From Bacteroidetes bacterium UBA6161 (GTDB taxonomy: Bacteria > Bacteroidota > Bacteroidia > NS11-12g > UBA955): a stretch of 13,078 nt of DNA. The notes beneath the pieces were generated by a model. The model did no database searches and was not told the DNA's origin. It worked only from the letters and a program-made list of their open reading frames with translations. This document shows positions 6,641 to 13,078 of this stretch, in pieces. Location of the stretch: NCBI GenBank assembly GCA_002422315.1, contig DIUJ01000048.1, positions 1-13,078 of the forward strand, in the 5' to 3' direction. The position numbers and the translations under genes were made by a program. Position 1 is the first letter of the stretch. Each line of letters starts with the position of its first letter.

Positions 6641-6661
6641 ATTGCATTGTGATAGGTGTCA

Positions 6662-6692
6662 TTTTTATGTCAATTTCATAAAAATAGTTTTG
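6662..6692 (+). promoter_or_regulatory. Putative promoter of the ccoS-ccoNO-ccoQ-ccoP operon
   Basis: TAGTTTTG (6685-6692) fits TAnnTTTG. The matching -33 position (6662-6665) reads TTTT instead of TTTG at the usual 19-nt spacing. The start codon of ccoS is 22 nt further on. Confidence 0.45.
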
Positions 6693-6714
6693 TGACAGTT
6701 AAAATAACGTAAAA

Positions 6715-6879
6715 ATGGGAGTCATTATCATCTTAATCATAGCCTCAATAGTAGTCGCAGGGGGGTTTTTAGCGGCCTTTTTCTGGTCGGTAAAAAAAGG
6801 CCAATTTGAGGATATGGAAACCCCAGCAATGCGTATACTTTTTGACAATAAACCAGAAAAAAAATCAAATAATAAATAA
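6715..6879 (+). CDS. ccoS: cbb3-type cytochrome oxidase assembly protein CcoS
   Basis: A 54-residue single-pass membrane protein. Residues 3-24 are a hydrophobic helix (VIIILIIASIVVAGGFLAAF), followed by FFWSVKKGQFEDMETPAMRIL. The family signature is the stretch W(A/S)(V/I)..GQFDD.E.PA.R.L, which I recognise as CcoS. In proteobacteria CcoS is needed to put haem and copper into the catalytic subunit. The gene is too short for many automatic callers. Its TAA is directly followed by the ATG of ccoNO (TAAATG, no gap), so translational coupling is likely. ccoS is usually near ccoI, but no ccoI, ccoG or ccoH is seen in this window; they may lie elsewhere. Confidence 0.9.
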   Translation: MGVIIILIIASIVVAGGFLAAFFWSVKKGQFEDMETPAMRILFDNKPEKKSNNK

Positions 6880-8988
6880 ATGCAAACAGAGAAATTTTAT
6901 TACGACAACCAAATTGTGAAATGGTTCGCTTGGGCTACCATCGTTTGGGGATTAGTAGGCATGCTAGTAGGTATTTGGGTAGCTTTTCAATTGGCTTTCC
7001 CTGCCTTGAATTTTGGAATAGAATTCACTACTTTTGGAAGGCTTAGACCTCTGCACACCAATGCAGTAATTTTTGCATTTGTAGGTAATGGTATCTTTAT
7101 GGGAGTATATTATTCCTTACAAAGACTTCTTAAAGCACGGATGTTTTCCGATACTTTAAGTAGGATCCATTTTTGGGGTTGGCAATTAATCATTGTTGCC
7201 GCCGCTATTACAATTCCACTAGGTATTACTACAAGTAAGGAATATGCAGAATTAGAATGGCCAATCGATATCGCTATTACCCTTATATGGGTTGTTTTTG
7301 GATGGAACATGTTTGGTACTATTCTCAAAAGAAGAGAAAGGCACTTGTATGTAGCCATCTGGTTTTATATAGCAACTTTTGTAACGGTGGCTATGCTTCA
7401 TATTGTAAACTCTATGGCTATTCCGGTTTCTCTAACCAAAAGTTACTCTTGGTATGCTGGGGTGCAGGATGCATTAGTACAGTGGTGGTATGGTCACAAT
7501 GCAGTTGCATTTTTCTTAACCACTCCATATCTTGGTTTAATGTATTATTTCTTGCCTAAGGCAGCGGAAAGGCCAGTGTATTCTTACAGACTTTCTATCA
7601 TTCACTTTTGGGCACTTATATTTATATATATATGGGCTGGTCCTCACCATTTGTTGTACACTGCTTTGCCAGATTGGGCACAATCTTTAGGGGTAGTATT
7701 TTCAATTATGCTTATTGCACCTTCTTGGGGAGGTATGATAAATGGATTGTTTACACTTCGCGGTGCTTGGGATAAGGTAAGAGAAGAACCCATACTTAAA
7801 TTTATGGTTGTTGCTGTAACAGCTTATGGTATGAGTACTTTCGAGGGCCCTATGCTTTCCTTGAAAAATGTAAATGCTATAGCCCACTATACAGACTGGA
7901 TTGTAGCCCACGTGCACGTGGGTGCTTTGGGCTGGAATGGGTTTTTAACCTTTGGTATTATTTATTGGCTAATACCTAAAATGTTTAATACAAAATTGTA
8001 TTCTCTTAAACTTGCTAATTGGCATTTCTGGTTGGGTACACTCGGTATTTTATTGTATGCAGTGCCTATGTATTGGGCCGGTTTTGCACAAAGTTTCATG
8101 TGGAAAGAGTTTACTGTTGATGGAAGAATTAAATATGAGTTTCTTGAGACTGTAACCAGAATAGTTCCAATGTATATAACCCGCGGTATTGGTGGTACCT
8201 TATATTATATAGGGGTTATAATTATGGCATACAATATTTTTAAAACTACAAAAATTGGTTTGTTTACTGCAAACGAAGAAGCAGAGGCTATGCCATTACA
8301 AGAATATAAAGCCCACAAGGGTGAACACTGGCACAGATGGATAGAAAGAAAACCTATTCAATTGCTATTGTTGAGTTTGGTTGCAGTGGTTATTGGTGGG
8401 ATTATAGAATTTGTACCTACTTTCTTAATTCAAAGCAATGTGCCAACCATTGAGTCTGTGAAACCATATACAGCACTTGAACTAGAAGGAAGAGATATAT
8501 ATGTAAAGGAAGGGTGTTACAATTGCCATTCACAAATGATACGCCCATTTAGAGACGAAGTAGAAAGATATGGTGAATTCTCTAAAGGTGGAGAGTTTGT
8601 TTACGACCATCCATTCCAATGGGGTTCTAAACGTACAGGTCCAGATTTGGCTAGGATAGGTGCAAAATACAACAATGCTTGGCATTTTAACCACATGCTT
8701 GAGCCAACTTCTACTTCCGACGGCTCCATCATGCCTCCTTACCCATGGTTGTTTGAAAAAACATTAAACTTTGACTTAATGCCAGCAAAAATAAGGGCTA
8801 TGCAAACCCTTGGGGTTCCTTATCCAGAAGGCTACGACAAGCAGGCAGTAGAGGATATGAAAAAACAAGCTGCGGAAATTCAAGCAGATTTGAAGGCTGG
8901 AGGTATAGAAGCCCAAGAAAATACTGAGATTTTGGCAATGATTGCCTATTTACAAAGAATGGGTACTGATATTAAAAACAAAAAATAA
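6880..8988 (+). CDS. ccoNO: cbb3 oxidase fused subunits I and II (CcoN-CcoO)
   Basis: A catalytic haem-copper subunit and its mono-haem cytochrome c partner in one 702-residue chain. The CcoN part (about 1-465) has the expected helices and ligands: His59 (low-spin haem b), His206 in WWYGHN, Tyr250 and His256-His257 in YIWAGPHHL (copper B and the cross-linked tyrosine), and His344/His346 in AHVHVGALGWNG. A linker (466-490) leads into the CcoO part: one membrane anchor (about 493-518), the haem site CYNCH (546-550), GPDLARIG and the probable axial Met618 in IMPPYPW. In proteobacteria CcoN and CcoO are separate; fusion is a known form in Bacteroidota. It reduces O2 to water in the inner membrane with high oxygen affinity. 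All key ligands are present, so it should be active. Confidence 0.95.
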   Translation: MQTEKFYYDNQIVKWFAWATIVWGLVGMLVGIWVAFQLAFPALNFGIEFTTFGRLRPLHTNAVIFAFVGNGIFMGVYYSLQRLLKARMFSDTLSRIHFWGWQLIIVAAAITIPLGITTSKEYAELEWPIDIAITLIWVVFGWNMFGTILKRRERHLYVAIWFYIATFVTVAMLHIVNSMAIPVSLTKSYSWYAGVQDALVQWWYGHNAVAFFLTTPYLGLMYYFLPKAAERPVYSYRLSIIHFWALIFIYIWAGPHHLLYTALPDWAQSLGVVFSIMLIAPSWGGMINGLFTLRGAWDKVREEPILKFMVVAVTAYGMSTFEGPMLSLKNVNAIAHYTDWIVAHVHVGALGWNGFLTFGIIYWLIPKMFNTKLYSLKLANWHFWLGTLGILLYAVPMYWAGFAQSFMWKEFTVDGRIKYEFLETVTRIVPMYITRGIGGTLYYIGVIIMAYNIFKTTKIGLFTANEEAEAMPLQEYKAHKGEHWHRWIERKPIQLLLLSLVAVVIGGIIEFVPTFLIQSNVPTIESVKPYTALELEGRDIYVKEGCYNCHSQMIRPFRDEVERYGEFSKGGEFVYDHPFQWGSKRTGPDLARIGAKYNNAWHFNHMLEPTSTSDGSIMPPYPWLFEKTLNFDLMPAKIRAMQTLGVPYPEGYDKQAVEDMKKQAAEIQADLKAGGIEAQENTEILAMIAYLQRMGTDIKNKK

Positions 8989-8993
8989 AGAAT

Positions 8994-9191
8994 ATGAAAT
9001 TTATAAATTATTTAGAATCAATCACAGGAATAGGAATATTCCCGATGCTTTCGCTAATCATATTTTTCACCTTTTTTGTTTTAGTGACCTTATGGGTTTT
9101 AAAAGCAGATAAGTCCTATATCAAAACCCTGAAAAATCTACCGTTGAACAAAGATAATTTTGACCAAAATGAAAAAAGCAATGAAATTTAA
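8994..9191 (+). CDS. ccoQ: CcoQ-like small membrane subunit of cbb3 oxidase
   Basis: A 65-residue protein with one membrane helix (about 15-36, FPMLSLIIFFTFFVLVTLWVL) and a charged cytoplasmic tail (KADKSYIKTLKNLPL). The call rests on size, topology and position between ccoNO and ccoP, since CcoQ proteins are poorly conserved in sequence. It starts 5 nt after the ccoNO stop, and its last 23 bases overlap the start of ccoP in another frame, indicating coupled translation. In proteobacteria CcoQ stabilises the complex. Confidence 0.8.
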   Translation: MKFINYLESITGIGIFPMLSLIIFFTFFVLVTLWVLKADKSYIKTLKNLPLNKDNFDQNEKSNEI

Positions 9192-10305
9192 CCATAAAAA
9201 AGCAGCTTTATTCGCATTGTTAATGCCTGTTGCTGCATTTGCAGAGTCTGTAAATATTGCAGCTGCTTCTGAGACCCAATCCGTGTTTTCAAATCCCCTT
9301 TTCTTGACATTGCTAGGGGTTGTGGTAGTTTTAGCCATTTTAATAGCAGTTCTGGCAAGTGTGGTGTTTAATATCTTGAAGTTTAAACTTAAAACTATGG
9401 GAACAAAAAGCAAAACCTTGGCTTCTGCAATGGCTATAGTACTTATGTTTCATTCTTTAGATGGCTTCTCTGCAAGTTTTGGGGGAATTCATTCCACAAC
9501 TTTCTGGATAATCCTAACAGTAATTGCAGTAGAATTATTTATTGTAAGTTATTTGGTTCTAGTTTTATATCGAATAATTAGTCCTGAAAAAGAAAAACAA
9601 ACCGTAGTAGCAACTGAATCCAAAAAAGAAGAGCCTTCTGCTTTAGAGAAAATTTGGCAAGGTTTAAATGACTCTGTAGAAATTGAAAAAGAGAAGGATA
9701 TTCTTCTAGACCACGATTACGATGGTATAAAAGAATTAGATAACAACTTGCCTCCTTGGTGGAAATACGGTTTTTACATATCTATTTTATTTGCTGTTTT
9801 CTACTTGTATTGGTTCCATGCAGGGGGCAAAGGGCTTTCGTCCGAAGAAGAACTGCAAGCCAGTATTGCAGAAGCAGAAATAGAACTTGCGGCATACAGA
9901 GAAAAAGCCAAAGATTTGGTAGATGAAAACACAGTTGCCATGCTTAGCGCCTCCGAAGAACTATTACAAGGAAAAGAAAGATTCACAAAAAAATGTGTAG
10001 TATGTCATGGGCCAGAAGGGCAGGGTAGTGCTATGGCGCCAAACCTTACAGATGATTATTGGCTTCATGGTGGCACTATTGGGAATATATTTGCAACCAT
10101 AAAATATGGTATTGCTGGCAAAGGGATGCAGTCTTGGAAAAATGAGTTTTCACCCAAGGAGATAGCTCAAATAGCTAGTTATATAAAATCTATTAAAGGT
10201 ACAAATCCTGCAAATGCGTGGGAGCCTCAAGGTGAATTATTTAAGGAATCAGGCGAAATACCCTCCGAATCTAATTCTGAAGCAACCCAAGAAACTACTC
10301 CATAA
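9169..10305 (+). CDS. ccoP: cbb3 oxidase subunit III, mono-haem cytochrome c (CcoP)
   Basis: This subunit passes electrons from the donor cytochrome to CcoO/CcoN. The start is taken at the ATG at 9169; an in-frame TTG at 9160 and an ATG at 9181 are alternatives. From 9169 the protein has 378 residues: a signal-like first helix (KKAALFALLMPVAAFAES), two clear membrane helices (about 43-67 and 112-135) with a further hydrophobic stretch between them, the FixP N-terminal motif NNLPPWWKYGFY with its helix (about 192-217), a helical spacer, and one cytochrome c domain with CVVCH (276-280) and the likely axial Met320 in GKGMQSW. Proteobacterial CcoP carries two haem c sites; only one is present here. 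The long N-terminal membrane part is unlike the proteobacterial form. A strong terminator follows directly. Confidence 0.92.
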   Translation: MKKAMKFNHKKAALFALLMPVAAFAESVNIAAASETQSVFSNPLFLTLLGVVVVLAILIAVLASVVFNILKFKLKTMGTKSKTLASAMAIVLMFHSLDGFSASFGGIHSTTFWIILTVIAVELFIVSYLVLVLYRIISPEKEKQTVVATESKKEEPSALEKIWQGLNDSVEIEKEKDILLDHDYDGIKELDNNLPPWWKYGFYISILFAVFYLYWFHAGGKGLSSEEELQASIAEAEIELAAYREKAKDLVDENTVAMLSASEELLQGKERFTKKCVVCHGPEGQGSAMAPNLTDDYWLHGGTIGNIFATIKYGIAGKGMQSWKNEFSPKEIAQIASYIKSIKGTNPANAWEPQGELFKESGEIPSESNSEATQETTP

Positions 10306-10332
10306 ATCTAAATTCTATATATTTCTTTGATT

Positions 10333-10370
10333 AAAACAAAAAAGACCCATAGAGGTCTTTTTTGTTTTTT
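10333..10370 (+). terminator. Intrinsic terminator after ccoP
   Basis: A perfect 15-bp inverted repeat (10333-10347 and 10354-10368) encloses the loop CATAGA. The GACC/GGTC base of the loop and the following T-rich run make a typical terminator. A-rich and T-rich flanks on both sides mean it could also work in the reverse direction. It ends the cco operon 28 nt after the ccoP stop. Confidence 0.9.
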
Positions 10371-10405
10371 ATAGCTTTTAAAGTGGAAAATTAACCTAGC
10401 TTTTT

Positions 10406-10413
10406 TATATTCG
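10406..10413 (+). promoter_or_regulatory. Possible -7 element of the S46 peptidase gene
   Basis: TATATTCG differs from the TAnnTTTG consensus at one base. The -33 position 19 nt upstream (10383-10386) reads GTGG, a poor match to TTTG. It lies about 25 nt before the proposed start and downstream of the terminator, where a promoter is expected. Confidence 0.35.
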
Positions 10414-10438
10414 TGCACTATTTAAAAACTAAGAAAAA

Positions 10439-12568
10439 TTGAAAAACTACTTTAAAACAATCGTCCTCGCTTCTGTGGCATCTATAGTTTTGTGTTCTCA
10501 CAAACCAGATGAAGGAATGTTTCCCCTAAGTGAACTCAACAAAATTGATTTTAAAAAAGCGGGATTTAAGATTTCCCAACAAGACATTTTTAATCCAGGA
10601 GGGGTAAGCTTAGCTAATGCTTTAGTAAGAATAGATGGTTGTACTGGTTCTTTTATTTCCGATGAGGGACTTATTATAACAAACCACCACTGTGTGTTTG
10701 GTGCAGTAAGTTCGGTATCTTCCGTAAAAGACAATTATTTAGAAAACGGATTTGTGGCAAAATCCAAAGATCAAGAAATCCCAGTAAAAATGGAATGTAA
10801 AATTACACGTTCTTACGAAGATGTGTCATCTAAAATTCTTCAAGGCATAGAAAAAAATACGAAAGGAGAAGAAAGGGCTACCATTATTAAAAAGAACATA
10901 GATGAACTTATAAAAGAAGAATCTAAATTGCACAAAGATCTGAAAATTGAAATTTCGGAAATGTTCTTAGGTCGTTCTTATGTACTTTTTCGTTACGAAA
11001 TTCTAAAAGATGTAAGATTGGTGTACATTCCACCGCGTCAAGTGGGAGAATTTGGAGGAGAAAGCGACAACTGGGAATGGCCTCGGCATACTGGTGATTT
11101 TTCTATTGTAAGAGCCTATTCAAACAAAGAAAATAAAGCTGCAGACTTTTCCAAAGAAAATAAACCCTACAAACCTGCTAGATTTTTAAAAATAAATGCA
11201 AACGGCGTTCAAGAAAATGACTTAGTATTTATTTTAGGTTATCCCGGTCGTACTTTCAGACACCAACCCTCTGTATATATAGAATACCAGCAAGACAAAC
11301 TTTTACCTTATATCGCCAATTGGTATGATTTTAAAATTCAAACCATGATGAATGTAAGTAGAAACATAGGTGATGAAGCAAGATACCTGACTTTAGCTTC
11401 CAATATTAAAAGTCTAGCGAATGTAAAGAAAAACTATGAAGGCAAAATGCAAGGTTTAGGAAGAACAGGATTGCTGGGTCAAAAAAGAAATGAAGACATA
11501 GACATGACCGACGTGGCTAAAGAACAAGGCATGGATTCTGATTTCTTTAAAGTAGTGGCTCAATTGGACTCAATATATGCCATTAAACAAGCAAATGCTA
11601 ACCAAGAGTTTACTTTTAGTTTCCTATTAAGAGATGTGCCTTACTATGCTACTGCTTTCACATTAGAAAAACTAAAAAGAACCGCATTAAATATTCCCGA
11701 AAATAAAAAAGACTCCTTTTGGAATGCAAACAAAGCCTTAATCCAAAAATCAGTACAAGGAATATCCCTAGAAAACAAAGATCTTTCTGTTATCTACTTT
11801 AGAGAATTACTGAAAAAGTTAGAAAAAGAAAATGTATTGCCTATGGAATACGTGCAATCCAAAAATAAAGACAAATGGCTGAATTCCATTTTTGCAGAAA
11901 TGGAGAAAAATAAAGCAAAGTGGAACAAAATGATAGAAAAGCCATCGCAATTTGCCAAGACCAAAAGTAAAATGCAAAACTTTGCCAATCAGATTATTCC
12001 GCAGGCAGATAAAATAAGTTCTTCAAAGGAACAAACAGATGCTAGCCTGAATGTTCTTATACCTATATATACTGAACTAAAAAACAGAACATATAAAGGA
12101 GTTTTTTTTCCAGATGCAAATTCTACCATAAGGCTTACCTATGGTTATATTAAAAGGTATGAACCCAATGATGCAGAAGTTCACATGCCCTTGAGTTCAC
12201 TAGAAGGTATTCTTCAAAAAAATGCTACAGGAAACAAAGACTACTATCTCCCAGAATATATACTAGATTTTTATAAGAAAATAGGGATGCCTAGATACCT
12301 TACAGATAAGAATACAGGCAAATCTGTTGTTTGTATGCTTTATAACCTAGATACTACAGGTGGCAATTCCGGAAGTCCTATTATGGATGCAGAAGGCAAC
12401 TTAGTGGGAATTAACTTTGATAGAACCTATACTGCAACTATCAATGACTTTGCATGGAATGAAAATTACAGTAGGTCTGTTGGGGTAGACATGCGATATG
12501 TTCTATATATGATGAAATATTTCTCAGGTGCAGATCATTTGTTAGAGGAACTTGGACAAAATAATTAA
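10439..12568 (+). CDS. S46 family dipeptidyl-peptidase, DPP11-like (Asp/Glu-specific)
   Basis: A secreted or periplasmic serine exopeptidase that removes dipeptides from peptide N-termini. It is 709 residues long, normal for family S46. The likely start is the TTG at 10439, because it opens a good signal peptide (MKNYFKTIVLASVASIVLC) and no ATG serves as well. The catalytic residues are visible: the His pair in TNHHC (83-84), the Asp motif DNWEWPRHTGDF (from 210) and Ser644 in GGNSGSP. The early motif GCTGSFISDEGLIITNHHC is classic for the family. In S46 enzymes the residue after FD in the S1 pocket sets specificity: Gly in DPP7, Arg in DPP11. Here the motif is NFDR (Arg662), which predicts a preference for Asp or Glu at P1. 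It is transcribed alone, with a terminator before it and a stable-RNA-type promoter array behind it. Confidence 0.92.
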   Translation: MKNYFKTIVLASVASIVLCSHKPDEGMFPLSELNKIDFKKAGFKISQQDIFNPGGVSLANALVRIDGCTGSFISDEGLIITNHHCVFGAVSSVSSVKDNYLENGFVAKSKDQEIPVKMECKITRSYEDVSSKILQGIEKNTKGEERATIIKKNIDELIKEESKLHKDLKIEISEMFLGRSYVLFRYEILKDVRLVYIPPRQVGEFGGESDNWEWPRHTGDFSIVRAYSNKENKAADFSKENKPYKPARFLKINANGVQENDLVFILGYPGRTFRHQPSVYIEYQQDKLLPYIANWYDFKIQTMMNVSRNIGDEARYLTLASNIKSLANVKKNYEGKMQGLGRTGLLGQKRNEDIDMTDVAKEQGMDSDFFKVVAQLDSIYAIKQANANQEFTFSFLLRDVPYYATAFTLEKLKRTALNIPENKKDSFWNANKALIQKSVQGISLENKDLSVIYFRELLKKLEKENVLPMEYVQSKNKDKWLNSIFAEMEKNKAKWNKMIEKPSQFAKTKSKMQNFANQIIPQADKISSSKEQTDASLNVLIPIYTELKNRTYKGVFFPDANSTIRLTYGYIKRYEPNDAEVHMPLSSLEGILQKNATGNKDYYLPEYILDFYKKIGMPRYLTDKNTGKSVVCMLYNLDTTGGNSGSPIMDAEGNLVGINFDRTYTATINDFAWNENYSRSVGVDMRYVLYMMKYFSGADHLLEELGQNN

Positions 12569-12594
12569 TGAAATAACTTAGTATATTCAAATTC

Positions 12595-12619
12595 AAACAA
12601 GGTTTAAACGAGGTTTTTT
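12595..12619 (+). terminator. Weak possible terminator after the S46 gene
   Basis: Two tandem AAAC-NAG-GTTT units, each able to form a 4-bp stem, end in a run of six T. The stems are short, so this is only a tentative call. No better hairpin is seen between 12569 and 12790. Confidence 0.25.
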
Positions 12620-12798
12620 GACCATAATTCATTTTATGAAACCCTTGTAATGTTGTTTTTAAGCAGATTTGCCTTATTGGATTCATGAAAATGTACAGAT
12701 TTCAAAACAATTCGTAAGTTAATTAAAATTGCAACATATTGAATAATAGCATTGTATTTGGCAAATATGGGTTTTGTGAAGAATATTTCCGAGAAAGG
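12620..12798. other. Intergenic stretch without recognised features
   Basis: AT-rich sequence with no convincing gene, RNA or hairpin on either strand. It separates the S46 gene from the promoter array and may hold upstream activating sequence for it. Confidence 0.5.
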
Positions 12799-12829
12799 TT
12801 TGCTAAATAGAAAAAGGGATTTATATTTG
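12799..12829 (+). promoter_or_regulatory. Tandem promoter 1 of 3
   Basis: TTTG (12799-12802), a 19-nt spacer and TATATTTG (12822-12829) match the Bacteroidota housekeeping promoter consensus TTTG-N19-TAnnTTTG at every defined base. It is followed by GCAGCCCCGTTCAGG and a purine-rich leader containing GAGAGAAGAGTAGAGGC. Confidence 0.85.
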
Positions 12830-12892
12830 CAGCCCCGTTCAGGAAAAGGATAAAGAGAGAAGAGTAGAGGCTAAAAAATAAATTATTTTTTA

Positions 12893-12923
12893 TTTGTTTG
12901 GGATTAAAAAAGTATTACTTTTG
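12893..12923 (+). promoter_or_regulatory. Tandem promoter 2 of 3
   Basis: TTTG (12893-12896), a 19-nt spacer and TACTTTTG (12916-12923), again a full match. The downstream sequence GCACCCCCGTTCAGAGAG and the AG-rich leader with GAGAGAAGAGGAAGAGGC repeat those of promoter 1, 94 nt upstream. Confidence 0.85.
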
Positions 12924-12984
12924 CACCCCCGTTCAGAGAGATAATGAGAGAAGAGGAAGAGGCGAAAAAAAATAAAAAATATTT

Positions 12985-13015
12985 TTTGGTAATGTAAAAA
13001 AGAGTGTTACCTTTG
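12985..13015 (+). promoter_or_regulatory. Tandem promoter 3 of 3
   Basis: TTTG (12985-12988), a 19-nt spacer and TACCTTTG (13008-13015), a full match 92 nt after promoter 2. It is followed by GCAGCCCCGAAACGG and an AG-rich leader that runs off the window. The driven gene is to the right of 13078; an rRNA or other stable-RNA operon is the best guess. Confidence 0.85.
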
Positions 13016-13078
13016 CAGCCCCGAAACGGAAAGAGAGGAGAAAGAGAGAGAGGATGAGGGAGATTTAAGATTTAGAAA

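Larger units (their letters stand above)
12799..13078 (+). repeat. Tandem array of promoter-leader units, period 92-94 bp
   Basis: Three diverged direct repeats, each made of a promoter, a GC-rich start region (GCAGCCCCG or GCACCCCCG), a purine-rich leader of 35-45 nt and an AT-rich stretch that forms the next spacer. Units 1 and 2 share CCCCGTTCAG; unit 3 has diverged there. The third unit is cut by the window edge. Confidence 0.75.

Noticed and set aside
6648..6663. A classical CRP site TGTGA-N6-TCACA ahead of ccoS
   Set aside because: Only the left half-site is intact (TGTGA at 6648); the right half matches 3 of 5 bases.
10439..10501. The S46 peptidase as a lipoprotein
   Set aside because: The Cys at residue 19 is preceded by Leu, not Gly, Ala or Ser, so the lipobox is not canonical; an ordinary signal peptide fits as well.
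12799..13078. A CRISPR array in the repeated tail region
   Set aside because: The units are diverged, have a 92-94 bp period, and consist of consensus promoters and leaders without separate unique spacers.
13016..13078. The 5' end of 16S rRNA within the window
   Set aside because: No conserved 16S start sequence is recognised before 13078; only leader-like purine-rich sequence is seen.

Overview
The window looks like a chromosomal segment of a member of the Bacteroidota, roughly 35-40% G+C by eye. Four things point there. Promoter-like sites fit the phylum's TTTG-N19-TAnnTTTG consensus, and genes lack Shine-Dalgarno sequences. CcoN and CcoO are fused in the cbb3 oxidase operon. There is an S46-family dipeptidyl-peptidase. 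The short GC-rich palindromes inside a restriction gene resemble interspersed repeats I recall from this phylum. The genus cannot be told from the sequence.

Layout. (1) Positions 1-4765, plus strand: a defence-type operon. It starts with the 3' part of a large type ISP-like restriction-modification gene whose 5' end lies left of the window. The stop overlaps the next start (ATGA) of a small unknown gene, and 3 nt later comes a SIR2-like gene. (2) Positions 4871-6511, minus strand: the carboxyltransferase (beta) subunit of a biotin-dependent acyl-CoA carboxylase, most like methylcrotonyl-CoA carboxylase. (3) Positions 6715-10305, plus strand: a compact cbb3 oxidase operon ccoS-ccoNO-ccoQ-ccoP. 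It is preceded by an FNR/CRP-like palindrome and a promoter-like site and closed by a strong hairpin terminator. (4) Positions 10439-12568, plus strand: an S46 exopeptidase whose S1-pocket arginine suggests DPP11-type (Asp/Glu) specificity. (5) Positions 12569-13078: no gene, but three nearly identical promoter units in tandem point right out of the window, as expected ahead of an rRNA or other stable-RNA operon.

The most unusual part is the restriction gene. Its reading frame is interrupted, without ever being broken, by at least five short GC-rich palindromes of one family, plus two palindromes of other types. Two members of the family stand in inverted orientation and bracket an in-frame DUF559 (Vsr/PD-(D/E)XK-like) endonuclease domain with no stop codon of its own. 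This looks like a small nuclease cassette with about 30-bp terminal inverted repeats that has entered a linker of the host protein and is translated as part of it. The rest of the window seems free of these repeats. They also avoid the AT-rich central part of the gene (about 1220-2205), which encodes the rear of the methylase and the target-recognition region and looks separately acquired.

Functionally, regions 2-4 fit an aerobic or microaerobic heterotroph that degrades peptides and amino acids: a periplasmic dipeptidyl-peptidase, a carboxylase of branched-chain acyl-CoA metabolism and a high-affinity terminal oxidase. The 5' region is an accessory defence locus beside this core metabolism.
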